Positions 7,063 through 15,699 of a stretch of 64,000 nucleotides of DNA are shown in pieces. Source of the stretch: Micromonospora cathayae. GTDB lineage: Bacteria > Actinomycetota > Actinomycetes > Mycobacteriales > Micromonosporaceae. The notes beneath the pieces were generated by a model, which worked only from the letters and a program-made list of their open reading frames with translations, was not told the origin of the DNA and did no database searches. The stretch lies in NCBI RefSeq assembly GCF_028993575.1, contig NZ_CP118615.1, positions 620,001-684,000 on the forward strand, in the 5' to 3' direction. How positions within the stretch are numbered: position 1 is the first letter of the stretch; every line of letters begins with the position of its first letter. The translations under genes and the position numbers were made by a program.

Positions 7063-10000
7063 TCAGGTCAGCAGCGCTTCCAATCGTCGGTTGACCGCCG
7101 CCAGGGTGGCCCGGACCACGGCCTGCCGGGGATCGTTGCCGGAGACCAGGGCCGACCCGGCGAGCTGCTCGACCCAGCCGTCGCAGACCAGCAGGACCAC
7201 CACGGTGGCGACCTCGCAGGTACCGAACGGCACCACGGCCGCGTGCTCGACGAAGCACCGGCCACGACCGGCCGCGGCGACCCGCAGCAGCTCGTCCACG
7301 GCGGCTGCGGCGGCGACCGCGCAGAGCCGCAGGACGTACCCGTCGACGGCCGGCCCGACCGCCCGACCGGCGGCGTTGCGTTCCCCGGCCAGCAGGCGCA
7401 CCTCGACGTCGGCGTCCAGCCCGAAGGTGCTCACCTGGACGTGGTCGATCACCACCCGGGGGCCGGGCGCACCGCCGGTGTCCAGCGGTCGGGACGGCGC
7501 GGTCTCCGTCGTGGTCCGCTGCCCACCCGAGTACGACGTGCCGAGCGTCACCGGGCTGCCGGTGGCCGACCCACCGAACGGCGCCCACGGGCTGCCCGGG
7601 GGCGGTGGCTGCTGCTCCTCCACGGTGGCCCGGCCACGGGGCACCGGCCCCGGCTGCCGACGTCGACGGCGTACCTCGGGTGGTACCTCGGCCCGGCGTA
7701 CCTCCGACGGACCTTCGGCCCGGCCCTCCGGTGGCGGCGCGATGCGACGCCGGACCGGCGCGGTCGGCGCGGTCGGGACGTTCTGCGGCGCGGCGGCCAG
7801 CCCCATCCGTTCCTGGAGCAGCCGGGCGACGTGCCGGCTCACCTCGGCCGCGTCCGCCCCGTCGGCGAGGTCCAGCCGGAGGCTGTGCGCCCCGGCCGGG
7901 GTCTTACGCAGTTCGGCGCCGCGCACCCCGGCCACCCCCTGCACGGCGTCGAGGATCGCGTCGATGTCGAACCCCTCCGGGCGCTCCTGCGGCGGGGCTG
8001 GTTCGTCCTCCCGGCGCAGGTGGGTGGCGATGCGGGCGAGTTCGGGGGTCTGGGCGGGGGGCTCCACGGCAGGCGGCTCCGGCACGACGGGCACATCCGG
8101 CTCGGCGGGTACGCGCTGGGGCAGCACCGCTGCCGTGCCGTCCGGTCGACGGTCGGCGACAGTGGGCGGGGCCGGGGAAACCGGGTCGGGCGCGGATCGG
8201 CGGGCCGTGTACGGGGGTGCGCCCGCGGGGGCGGGCGCGGACAGGGGAAGGTCGGCGCGCTCGGCTCCGCTCGTGGCGGGCGGCGTGAGGGGACCGGCGC
8301 CGGTACGGTCCGGGTGGTGACCGGAGGGCACCTCGGCCGGTGGGGGATAGTCGGCCTCGGCGGCCTCCGGCCGGAGCCGGAAGGGCCGGACGGTACGGGT
8401 CTCCGGTCGGACGGCGGTCGGGTCGCCCGCCGGGTCAGCGGACGGTGGTACCGGTGGTGCGCCGGCAGGTGGTGCGCCGACGGACGCGAACGGCGGAGCA
8501 CTGGCCGGCGCGAACTGGTCCTCCGGGTACCCGGACTGGTCTCCGGGGTACGACCGACGGGGCTCCGGTTCGTAGGAGCGCTGCCCGGGTGGCCCGGCGG
8601 GCGGAACCCGGCCTTCGGCCGACGTCGGCCCCCCGTCGGGGTACCGGCGCGGTTCAACGCTGTGCGGTTCGGTCTGCGGGGGTGCCCAGCCGGAGGGAAC
8701 CTCGTCGCGGGCCCGGCCGGCACGTGAGCGACGCCCGACCGGCTCGTCGTCCTCCCAGTGCTCCACCCGGGACCGTCGACCGCGTGTCTCGCCCCCGTCG
8801 TGCGGCCGGACCCCGCCACCGTCGTGGGCCTGGCTCCCACCGCCGTCCCGGGACCGGGCGGCACCGCCCACAGCGGGCTGCGGGGCCACCCAGCCGCCGC
8901 CGGCCCAGGCGGGACGTTCCGGGTCGCCGGTCCCGGCATGACGCTCGGTGTCGGCGGCGGCCCGGGTACGGCGTTCCGCGTCCGGGGTACGCCAGCCGTG
9001 GCGGTCGGCGTCCTGGTCGGCCCGCCCCTGCCGGTCGAGGTCGGGGGCGGCCCAGTCCTGCGGGGCGTGGTCGGCCCAGCCCCGCCGCTCCGGGTCCGGT
9101 ACGGCCCGGTCCTGCCGGTCGGCGTCGGCATCGGCGGCCCGCCGGCCGGCGTCGACGGCCCGGCGGTCAGCGTCGACGGCCCGACGGTCAACGTCAGCGG
9201 CCCGGCGATCGGCGTCGACGGGACGACGCTCAGCGTCAGCGGCCCGGCGATCAGCGTCGACGGGACGACGGTCAACGTCAGCGAAACGGCGGTCGGCGTC
9301 GGCCCGGGTCGGCTCGCCAGGATAGGGACCGACCGGCTCGGCCCAGGACGGCGGCGCGGACGCGGCCGGGTCCGCGGTGGCCCCGGGGCCACCGGACGAC
9401 GGCCCGAACCCGACCGCTGGCTCCGGCCCGCCGGACGGCGACCCGGGACCGGTGGTCGGCTCGGGCCCGCCGGACGACCGGAACCCGGGGTCCGTGGTGC
9501 CAACCGGGGACGACGCCGGCGGCGCGGAGGCCGGTCGGCTCCCTGCGGACCACCGGTCCGGGCCGGTGCTGGCGGGCTCGTCGGAGGCGTGGCGCGCCGA
9601 CCCGGCGTCAACCGGCGGCAGCGGGTGCGCGCCGGTCGGGTAGCGGGACGGCCCGGGTTCCACCACGGGATACGCGCCGGTGTGGTGGCGGACCGCCCCG
9701 CCCGGTTCGACCAGGGGCTGCGGGCCGGTGGGGTGCCGCAGCGGAGCCGGGTCCGGTGCTACGACGGGCTGATTGCCGGTCGGGTACCGCAGCGCCCCGG
9801 AGTCCCGGCCCGCGTCGCCGGACTGCTCCGCTTCGGGTGCGGGCCGCTGCGCGGGGACCACCAGGCGGCCGTGGTCGGGATCACGGGGCTCGCCGGCCGG
9901 GCCGGGTGGCGCGCTGACCGGGGCCTGCCGCCCGACGGACGCCAGGTCGGGGGGAGAGTGTCCGTTCACCCGCTGCCGGCCGTTGACCCGGGTCGGCAGC

Positions 10001-10266
10001 TCACCCGGCCCGACCGGTGAGCCGGTGGCACCGGGCAGCGGAGCGGGCAGGTCCCCGTGGTGGACGGACGAGGAGGCCCAGCCGTGGCCCGCGTCGACGG
10101 GACGCCACGAGCTGCGGGTCGGCTCCGCTCCGCCGTCGGCGGCACGTGACCAGCCGGCACCGGACGGCGCCCAGGCACTGGCCGAGTGAGCCAGGTCATC
10201 GTGCTGACCCGTCCCATCGTCGTGCTCTCCCGGGGTGGCGGCACCGGGTTGCCCTGTTTCATCCAC
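7063..10266 (-). CDS. Large disordered protein with small C-terminal conserved domains, function unknown
   Basis: A 1067-residue protein. About 780 residues are low-complexity Pro/Gly/Ala/Asp/Arg sequence, including a run of DADRRAV/DADRRAA heptads encoded around 9120-9305. Two compact segments remain near the C-terminus: VRGAELRKTPAGAHSLRLD with flanking sequence (about 810-860) and the last roughly 115 residues, starting near VVIDHVQVSTFGLDADVEV. The latter vaguely recalls an allosteric beta-alpha domain, but I do not recognise it. There is no signal peptide or membrane segment. The GTG at 10266 was chosen because AAGGAG lies 6 nt upstream; the frame stays open to 10485 without support. It is divergent from the TetR gene. 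Confidence 0.72.
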   Translation of the reverse strand: MDETGQPGAATPGEHDDGTGQHDDLAHSASAWAPSGAGWSRAADGGAEPTRSSWRPVDAGHGWASSSVHHGDLPAPLPGATGSPVGPGELPTRVNGRQRVNGHSPPDLASVGRQAPVSAPPGPAGEPRDPDHGRLVVPAQRPAPEAEQSGDAGRDSGALRYPTGNQPVVAPDPAPLRHPTGPQPLVEPGGAVRHHTGAYPVVEPGPSRYPTGAHPLPPVDAGSARHASDEPASTGPDRWSAGSRPASAPPASSPVGTTDPGFRSSGGPEPTTGPGSPSGGPEPAVGFGPSSGGPGATADPAASAPPSWAEPVGPYPGEPTRADADRRFADVDRRPVDADRRAADAERRPVDADRRAADVDRRAVDADRRAVDAGRRAADADADRQDRAVPDPERRGWADHAPQDWAAPDLDRQGRADQDADRHGWRTPDAERRTRAAADTERHAGTGDPERPAWAGGGWVAPQPAVGGAARSRDGGGSQAHDGGGVRPHDGGETRGRRSRVEHWEDDEPVGRRSRAGRARDEVPSGWAPPQTEPHSVEPRRYPDGGPTSAEGRVPPAGPPGQRSYEPEPRRSYPGDQSGYPEDQFAPASAPPFASVGAPPAGAPPVPPSADPAGDPTAVRPETRTVRPFRLRPEAAEADYPPPAEVPSGHHPDRTGAGPLTPPATSGAERADLPLSAPAPAGAPPYTARRSAPDPVSPAPPTVADRRPDGTAAVLPQRVPAEPDVPVVPEPPAVEPPAQTPELARIATHLRREDEPAPPQERPEGFDIDAILDAVQGVAGVRGAELRKTPAGAHSLRLDLADGADAAEVSRHVARLLQERMGLAAAPQNVPTAPTAPVRRRIAPPPEGRAEGPSEVRRAEVPPEVRRRRRQPGPVPRGRATVEEQQPPPPGSPWAPFGGSATGSPVTLGTSYSGGQRTTTETAPSRPLDTGGAPGPRVVIDHVQVSTFGLDADVEVRLLAGERNAAGRAVGPAVDGYVLRLCAVAAAAAVDELLRVAAAGRGRCFVEHAAVVPFGTCEVATVVVLLVCDGWVEQLAGSALVSGNDPRQAVVRATLAAVNRRLEALLT
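9120..9305 (-). repeat. 21-bp coding heptad repeats
   Basis: About eight imperfect 21-bp units encode heptads of the type D-A-D-R-R-A-V inside the disordered protein, with variants DVDRRPV, DAERRPV and DAGRRAA. The alternating acid/Arg-Arg pattern makes this segment highly charged. Confidence 0.7.
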
Positions 10267-10414
10267 CGCGCGCTCCTTGGTCGCCCCCGCTGAGGCTACC
10301 GTGTGGTGACAGTGGCGATAAGTTACAGCGGCGGGCCAATTCCGCAGTGGGGCGAGCGACCCGGCCGCTTCGGGTGGTAGGTGCCGGCCCGTACTAAGAA
10401 ACTCGGAGGTTCCC

Positions 10415-11080
10415 ATGACAGCTGTGGGGAACGGCTCACAGACGGCCGGTCGTCCCACGCGCCTGCCCAGGTCGGCGCGGCGCAAGCAGCTGCTCGCGGC
10501 GGCGCAGGAGGTGTTCGTCGCGCACGGCTACCACGCGGCGGCGATGGACGACATCGCCGAGCGGGCCGGGGTCTCCAAGCCCGTCCTGTACCAGCACTTC
10601 CCCGGGAAGCTGGAGCTCTACCTCGCCCTGCTGGACACGCACTGCGACGCGATAGTGGCAAAGGTGCACGACGCGATGCGGGAGACCAGCGACAACAAGG
10701 AGCGGGTCGAGGGGGCGGTCCGGGCGTACTTCGACTTCGTCGACCACGAGAGCGAGGCGTTCCGGCTGGTCTTCGAGTCGGACCTGCGCAACGAGCCGGC
10801 CGTACGGCAGCGGGTGGAGCGGGTCGAGCAGGGCTGCATCGCCGCGATCACGGACACCATCATCTCGGACACCGGGGTCAGCCGGGCGCACGCGGAGCTG
10901 CTGGCGTCCGGGCTGGTGGGAGCGGCGGAGACGGCCGCCCAGTTCTGGCTGGCGGGCGGCCGGCAGGTGCCGAAGGCGGAGGCCGAGGCGTTGTTGGCGG
11001 CGCTTTCCTGGCGCGGTATCGCCAGCTTCCCCCTCCAGGGGGAACCCGCGGCGGGGCCGACCCAAACCGAGTCAGCGTGA
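10415..11080 (+). CDS. TetR/AcrR family transcriptional regulator
   Basis: A 221-residue repressor-type protein. The N-terminal TetR helix-turn-helix is at about residues 20-66 (LLAAAQEVFVAHGYHAAAMD, then IAERAGVSKPVLYQHFPGK), followed by an all-helical ligand/dimer domain. GGAGG precedes the ATG at good spacing. The M. tuberculosis counterpart appears to be Rv3208, which likewise precedes the small DUF3107 gene. The ligand and target are unknown; autoregulation or control of the divergent disordered-protein gene (148-bp shared intergenic region) is plausible. Confidence 0.9.
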   Translation: MTAVGNGSQTAGRPTRLPRSARRKQLLAAAQEVFVAHGYHAAAMDDIAERAGVSKPVLYQHFPGKLELYLALLDTHCDAIVAKVHDAMRETSDNKERVEGAVRAYFDFVDHESEAFRLVFESDLRNEPAVRQRVERVEQGCIAAITDTIISDTGVSRAHAELLASGLVGAAETAAQFWLAGGRQVPKAEAEALLAALSWRGIASFPLQGEPAAGPTQTESA

Positions 11081-11144
11081 CCATTGCCTCCCCGGATCGG
11101 CTAGCCTTCCCAGGGCGGCCGTTTCGCCCGGATGAGGAGGCACT

Positions 11145-11372
11145 GTGGAGGTCAAGATCGGCGTGCAGTACGCGCCGCGCGAGCTGGTTCTGGAGAGCGC
11201 GCAGTCGCCGGCCGAGATCGAGCGGATCGTGACCGACGCCATCGCCAAGAACGAGGGCACGCTCTCGCTGACCGACGAGAAGGGCCGGCGGGTCATCGTG
11301 CCGGTCAGCAAGGTCGCGTACGTGGAGATCGCCGAGGCGTCGCCGCGGGCGGTCGGTTTCACCGTCCGCTGA
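11145..11372 (+). CDS. DUF3107 family small protein
   Basis: A 75-residue conserved actinobacterial protein (MEVKIGVQYAPRELVLES..., then KVAYVEIAEASPRAVGF), matching M. tuberculosis Rv3208A (TB9.4) in size and text. The function is unknown. The GTG at 11145 has GAGGAGG four bases upstream. TAGCCT at 11102-11107 could be a -10 for its own promoter in the 64-base gap after TetR. A perfect terminator hairpin follows at 11445-11481. Confidence 0.9.
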   Translation: MEVKIGVQYAPRELVLESAQSPAEIERIVTDAIAKNEGTLSLTDEKGRRVIVPVSKVAYVEIAEASPRAVGFTVR

Positions 11373-11444
11373 TTCCGCACCGGGTCACCACGGGGCGGAC
11401 GCCGATGTCCGGCTGCCGCGTGGGAGGCCCGTCGCAACCGACCC

Positions 11445-11481
11445 TTCCGTGACCCCGTGCCGCCGGTACGGGGTCACGGAA
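11445..11481. terminator. Bidirectional terminator between DUF3107 and the ferritin-like gene
   Basis: Perfect 14-bp stem TTCCGTGACCCCGT (11445-11458) with ACGGGGTCACGGAA (11468-11481) and a 9-nt loop. It sits between convergent genes, so it can serve both strands. Confidence 0.75.
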
Positions 11482-11510
11482 CGTGTCACGACTTTTCTGC
11501 TGGTTCAGCG

Positions 11511-12164
11511 CTAGTTGTTCAGCCCGACGGCGGTCATCCGCTCGGTGTGCGCGGCGGTCAGCCGCCGGAACAGCTTCTGCGGGTCCTCCCAGTCGCCCCG
11601 GGCGATCAGCGCGGTGAGCGCACCCCGGTCGGCGGCGGCGACCCGGCCGGCCTGGCTCAGCCCCTCCCCGACCAGTCGCCGGGCCCACATCGAGAGCCGG
11701 TTCGCCACCCTGGGGTCGGTGCCGATCGCGGCCCGGATCTCGGCCGCGGCGAAGTCGGCGTACCGGGACTCGTGCAGGACGTCCAGGACGAGTTGCCGGT
11801 CCGGCTCGTCCAGCGCGCCGGCGATCTCCCGGATGAAGTCGTCGGCGATGGCGTCCCCGACGTACGCCTTGGTCACCGCCTCCAGCCAGTCCCGCGGCTC
11901 GGTGGAGTCGTGGTACGCCTGCAACGCCTCGACGTAGGGTGCCATCGCGTCGTCGGGGTGCGCGCCCAGTTCGGTGAGGCGGTCGGCGAGCCGCCGGTAG
12001 TTGGTCATCTCGGCGGCGGCCATCGCGCTCAGCTCGGCGCGGCGTCTCAGGTCGGGCGCGAGCCGGGCGTCGGCGGCCATCCGGTCGAAGGCGAGCAGTT
12101 CCCCGTAGGCCACCAGGCCCAGCAGGTCGACGACGGCGGACGGGGGCGCGGAGGCGGCGGGCAC
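11511..12164 (-). CDS. Ferritin-like fold (MiaE-like) protein
   Basis: A 217-residue all-helical protein of the actinobacterial MiaE_2/ferritin-like group. Helices carry acidic residues at plausible metal-ligand spacing: AYGELLAFDRM, SAMAAAEMTNYRRL, the DDFIRE region and LDVLHESRYADFAAAEI. The M. tuberculosis counterpart is probably Rv3210c. True MiaE hydroxylates a modified tRNA base with a di-iron site; whether this group does so is not established from sequence alone. It is the last gene on this strand before the terminator shared with DUF3107, and is divergent from the DEAD-box helicase. Confidence 0.8.
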   Translation of the reverse strand: MPAASAPPSAVVDLLGLVAYGELLAFDRMAADARLAPDLRRRAELSAMAAAEMTNYRRLADRLTELGAHPDDAMAPYVEALQAYHDSTEPRDWLEAVTKAYVGDAIADDFIREIAGALDEPDRQLVLDVLHESRYADFAAAEIRAAIGTDPRVANRLSMWARRLVGEGLSQAGRVAAADRGALTALIARGDWEDPQKLFRRLTAAHTERMTAVGLNN

Positions 12165-12572
12165 GAGCGCAGGCTACCCGCCGACCCGGCCGTCCGTGGC
12201 CCGGCGGCAGCCCGGCCCGACCCGACGGCGGCCGGCCGCGGGACCGGGTGCACACGCCCGGCGGGAGCCCGTCATCGCGCACCGGGGAAGTTGTGACCTG
12301 ACTCACAACATCTACCCCCGCCGAGCCGTGCTGGAACCGGACCAGGACGGCATCCCCCTTGGCCAGGTAGTATGGGGCAGTTGCCGTGGGCGCCGTTGGA
12401 GATGTTCGTCCGCCGCAGGTGCGGCCGTCGATCCGGCCCGACGTCCTGCCCCCGGCGCGCGTGCGGCCCGGTCCGGCACGGCGATCCGCCGCCGACCGTG
12501 TGGCCCGCGCCATACCGACCGCGCCCTGAGGACATGACGGGGCGCACCACGAGAGGGCACCCCCAACACCAC
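12165..12572. promoter_or_regulatory. Divergent 408-bp region upstream of the DEAD-box helicase, long 5' leader likely
   Basis: No convincing gene lies here. TAGTAT at 12368-12373 is the best -10-like site for the plus strand; no good -35 was found. Transcription from it would give a leader of about 190 nt. The leader contains a perfect hairpin, GCCGCA/TGCGGC at 12412-12425, and other GC-rich complementarity. Long regulated leaders are common in cold-shock RNA helicase genes, so autoregulation is plausible. An in-frame ATG at 12534 precedes the chosen start. Confidence 0.35.
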
Positions 12573-14258
12573 ATGAACGAACAGAATCTTCACCCGGAAG
12601 GCCAGGAACTGGCCGAAATCACCGAAACGGCCGAACTGGCCCCGACAGCTCCGGTCCGCCCGGAAGCCCCGACCTTCGCCGAGCTGGGCGCCCGGCACGA
12701 GACCGTCGAGGCGCTCGCCGCCGCCGGCATCACCCGCGCCTTCGCCATCCAGGAGTACGCGCTGCCGATCGCGCTGCGCGGCACCGACCTGATCGGGCAG
12801 GCCCCGACCGGCACCGGCAAGACCCTCGGCTTCGGCGTCCCACTGCTGGAGCGGGTCTTCGCGCCCGAGGAGGGCGGCGACGGCCTGCCCCAGGCGCTGG
12901 TCGTGGTACCCACCCGTGAGCTGGGTATCCAGGTCGCCAAGGACCTCGCCGCCGCCGGCCGTACCCGGGGCGTGCGGGTGCTGCCGATCTACGGCGGCAT
13001 CGCGTACGAGCCGCAGATCGAGACGCTGCGCAAGGGCGTCGAGATCCTGGTCGGCACCCCCGGCCGGCTGCTCGACCTGTCCAAGCAGAAGCACCTGCGG
13101 CTCGACCGGGTCCGCGCCCTGGTGCTCGACGAGGCCGACCGGATGCTCGACCTGGGCTTCCTGGAGGACGTCGAGCGGATCCTGGCGATGCTGCCGGAGG
13201 ACCGGCAGACGATGCTCTTCTCGGCCACCATGCCGGACCCGATCGTCGCCCTGTCCCGGCGCTTCCTGCGCCGACCGGTGACGATCCACGCCGGGCACAC
13301 CGCCGAGACCGGCCCGTCGCCGCAGACCCAGCAGCTCGCCTACCGCACCCACTCGATGAACAAGATCGAGATCGTGGCGCGGATCCTCCAGGCGGAGGGC
13401 CGTGGCCTGACCATGATCTTCACGCGGACCAAGCGGGCCGCCGACCGGGTCGCCGAGGACCTCGACTTCCGGGGCTTCGCGGTCGCCGCCGTACACGGTG
13501 ACCTCGGCCAGGGCGCGCGGGAGCGGGCGCTGCGGGCGTTCCGCGCCGGCAAGATCGACACGCTGGTCGCCACCGACGTCGCGGCCCGGGGCATCGACGT
13601 CAGCGGCGTCACCCACGTGATCAACTACGACTGCCCCGAGGACCAGGACACCTACACCCACCGGATCGGCCGGACCGGCCGGGCCGGGGCCACCGGGGTC
13701 GCGGTGACCTTCGTCGACTGGGACGACATGCCCCGTTGGCGGATCATCGACAAGACCCTCGGGCTGGACATGCCCGAACCGCCGGAGACGTACCACACCT
13801 CCGCGCACCTCTACACCGACCTGGGCATCTCCACCGAGATGACCGGCACCCTGCCGACCGCCGAGCGGACCCGGGCCGGGCTCTCCGCCGAGGTCGAGGA
13901 AGACCTCGGCGGCGGCCGACGCCGAGGCGAGGGCGGCCGGCGCGGTGAGCGTCCGCGCCGTTCCCGCCGGGGTGGTTCCGCCGCTTCCGCCGCCCCGTCC
14001 GACGAGCCGTCCGCCGGGGCCGCCACCGACGACGAGACCACGCGGACGCCGCGCCGTCGGCGTCGCCGCCGGGCCGGTGAGGTGGTCAGCGACGGTGGGG
14101 CCACCGCCACGCTCACCGACGACGGGTCGGCCCCGGAGGCCACCGGCGACCCGGTGACCGCCAGCGCCGAGGGCGGCGCGGAGGCCACCAAGCCCCGCCG
14201 GCGTCGTCGTCGCCGTTCCGGCACCGGTACGCCGGCCGAGGCGACCGCCGACAACTGA
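12573..14258 (+). CDS. DEAD-box ATP-dependent RNA helicase
   Basis: A 561-residue RNA helicase of the RhlE/CsdA type that unwinds structured RNA in ribosome assembly or mRNA turnover. The Q motif is near residue 58 (AFAIQEYALP). Motif I is APTGTGKT (77-84), motif Ia PTRELGIQ, then TPGRLLD, DEAD (187-190), SAT (217-219), ARGIDVSG and HRIGRTGRAG. After about residue 440 comes a basic, Arg-rich and Ser/Ala-rich disordered tail, typical of RNA-binding extensions. The start is uncertain: ATG 12573 lacks a good ribosome site, and ATG 12534 would add 13 residues. It sits at the end of the block that resembles the Rv3206c-Rv3211 order. Confidence 0.92.
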   Translation: MNEQNLHPEGQELAEITETAELAPTAPVRPEAPTFAELGARHETVEALAAAGITRAFAIQEYALPIALRGTDLIGQAPTGTGKTLGFGVPLLERVFAPEEGGDGLPQALVVVPTRELGIQVAKDLAAAGRTRGVRVLPIYGGIAYEPQIETLRKGVEILVGTPGRLLDLSKQKHLRLDRVRALVLDEADRMLDLGFLEDVERILAMLPEDRQTMLFSATMPDPIVALSRRFLRRPVTIHAGHTAETGPSPQTQQLAYRTHSMNKIEIVARILQAEGRGLTMIFTRTKRAADRVAEDLDFRGFAVAAVHGDLGQGARERALRAFRAGKIDTLVATDVAARGIDVSGVTHVINYDCPEDQDTYTHRIGRTGRAGATGVAVTFVDWDDMPRWRIIDKTLGLDMPEPPETYHTSAHLYTDLGISTEMTGTLPTAERTRAGLSAEVEEDLGGGRRRGEGGRRGERPRRSRRGGSAASAAPSDEPSAGAATDDETTRTPRRRRRRRAGEVVSDGGATATLTDDGSAPEATGDPVTASAEGGAEATKPRRRRRRRSGTGTPAEATADN

Positions 14259-14275
14259 CACCCGCACCGCCGACA

Positions 14276-14308
14276 CGTCCCCCGCACCGGTTCCCGGTAC
14301 GGGGGACG
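14276..14308 (+). terminator. Terminator after the DEAD-box helicase
   Basis: Stem CGTCCCCCG (14276-14284) with CGGGGGACG (14300-14308); the intervening bases contain ACCGG/CCGGT that can extend the helix. It lies between the helicase stop and the methyltransferase start. Confidence 0.6.
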
Positions 14309-14334
14309 AACCGGTTGACGAGGATGATGGACCG

Positions 14335-15531
14335 ATGCCCCCCGTACCGCTCGACGCCGCGCTGACCGACATCCGGGCCCTGCTGCTCGACCCCACCCTC
14401 ACCCGGGCGGTCGCGGCGGGGCGGCGACGGGGGCAGCGGCCCTCCGTGGTCCGGGCCGAACTGCGGCCGGTCAGCCTCAAGGCCGGGTCCCGGCTCCAGA
14501 TCTCGACCTCCGACGGCAGCCGCCCGTACACCCGCAACGTCGCCCCGGGGCCGGAAGCGGACGCCGCCGTCGACGCGCTGCTCGCCGAGCCGTTCGGCAA
14601 CTGGCACGTGGAGACCACCGACGCCACCGTCCAGCTCCGGGTGACCAAGTCGGGCGAGGCCCAGGTGCACCGGGCCGCCACCAGCCGACCCGTCGTCGCC
14701 CCGGGCGGGCACGACCGGGAGAAGGAGTACCTGCTCGACCCGGGTGACCCGATCTTCGCCGAGATCGGTGGCTCGGCGGCGAAGCGTCGCCAGGTGGACG
14801 CCTTCCTCCGCGCCCTGGTCGCCACCCTTCCCGACGACCTCACCGGGCCGCTACGCGTGGTCGACCTCGGCTGCGGCAACGCCTACCTGACCTTCGCCGC
14901 GTACCGGTACCTGAGCGGTCGGGGCGTCGAGGTGGACCTGGTCGGCGTGGACGTCCGGGAGGACCAGCGGCAGCGCAACAGCGCACTGGCCGAACGGCTC
15001 GGCTGGGCCGACCGGGTCCGGTTCGTAGCCGGCACCATCCTGGACGCCGAGGTGAGCCCCGCACCCGACCTGGTGCTCGCGCTGCACGCCTGCGACACCG
15101 CCACCGACGAGGCGCTGGCCCGGGCGGTACGGTGGCGGGCCCGCTGGGTGCTCGCCGCCCCCTGCTGCCACCACGACCTCGCCGCGCAGCTGCGGTCCCG
15201 GCCCGCTCCGGCACCGTACGAGCTGCTCACCCGACAGGGCATCCTGCGGGAACGGTTCGCCGACGTGCTCACCGACGCGCTCCGGGCCGGGCTGCTCCGG
15301 TTGCACGGGTACCGGGCCGAGGTGGTGGAGTTCGTGGACTCCCGGCACACCCCCCGGAACCTGCTGATCCGCGCCCGACGTACCGGTGCCGAACCCACCG
15401 ACGAGCAGCTGGCCGACTACCGGGCCCTGGTCGACCGGTGGCAGGTGACACCGCGACTGGAGACCCTGCTCGCCACTGCCCGACCGGAGACCCCGCCCGG
15501 TCCCGCCGGACCGGGGGACACCCCTGCTTGA
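14335..15531 (+). CDS. Class I SAM-dependent methyltransferase (Methyltransf_32 type)
   Basis: A 398-residue methyltransferase. An N-terminal domain (1-150) of unknown fold precedes the SAM site VVDLGCGNAYLTFAAY (about 180-195). Next comes the acidic motif LVGVDVRED, the signature LALHACDTATDEAL and then APCCHHDL, which resembles the PF13679/METTL25-TRMT13 group. That family includes RNA and protein methyltransferases, so the substrate is unknown. The ATG at 14335 follows GAGGATG text without a strong ribosome site. Its last codons lie inside a 32-bp tandem duplication (15502-15565). Confidence 0.82.
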   Translation: MPPVPLDAALTDIRALLLDPTLTRAVAAGRRRGQRPSVVRAELRPVSLKAGSRLQISTSDGSRPYTRNVAPGPEADAAVDALLAEPFGNWHVETTDATVQLRVTKSGEAQVHRAATSRPVVAPGGHDREKEYLLDPGDPIFAEIGGSAAKRRQVDAFLRALVATLPDDLTGPLRVVDLGCGNAYLTFAAYRYLSGRGVEVDLVGVDVREDQRQRNSALAERLGWADRVRFVAGTILDAEVSPAPDLVLALHACDTATDEALARAVRWRARWVLAAPCCHHDLAAQLRSRPAPAPYELLTRQGILRERFADVLTDALRAGLLRLHGYRAEVVEFVDSRHTPRNLLIRARRTGAEPTDEQLADYRALVDRWQVTPRLETLLATARPETPPGPAGPGDTPA

Positions 15532-15565
15532 CTCCCGCCGGCCCGGCGGACACCCCTACTTGACT
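15502..15565. repeat. 32-bp tandem duplication across the methyltransferase stop codon
   Basis: Unit 1 at 15502-15533 and unit 2 at 15534-15565 align over 32 bases with three mismatches. Both end in ACACCCCTxCTTGACT. Unit 1 carries the stop codon (15529-15531), so unit 2 lies outside the gene. Each unit supplies a TTGACT hexamer resembling a -35 box ahead of the XRE regulator gene. Confidence 0.85.
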
Positions 15566-15699
15566 GCGGACAATGATTGCCGCCGGGACAGCAAAGTCGC
15601 CTTGACCTGCAAGGCGATCGGGCGATCCCCCATCTCGGCAGGGGTATTACTCTCGAAGGGCACCGTCCGGTGCATCCGGCCGGAAAGGGACACCCGCAG

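Noticed and set aside
12312..14879. Very long open frame antisense to the DEAD-box helicase
   Set aside because: High G+C keeps antisense frames open; its translation is low-complexity (GRR, PGG) and matches no family, while the plus strand has all helicase motifs.
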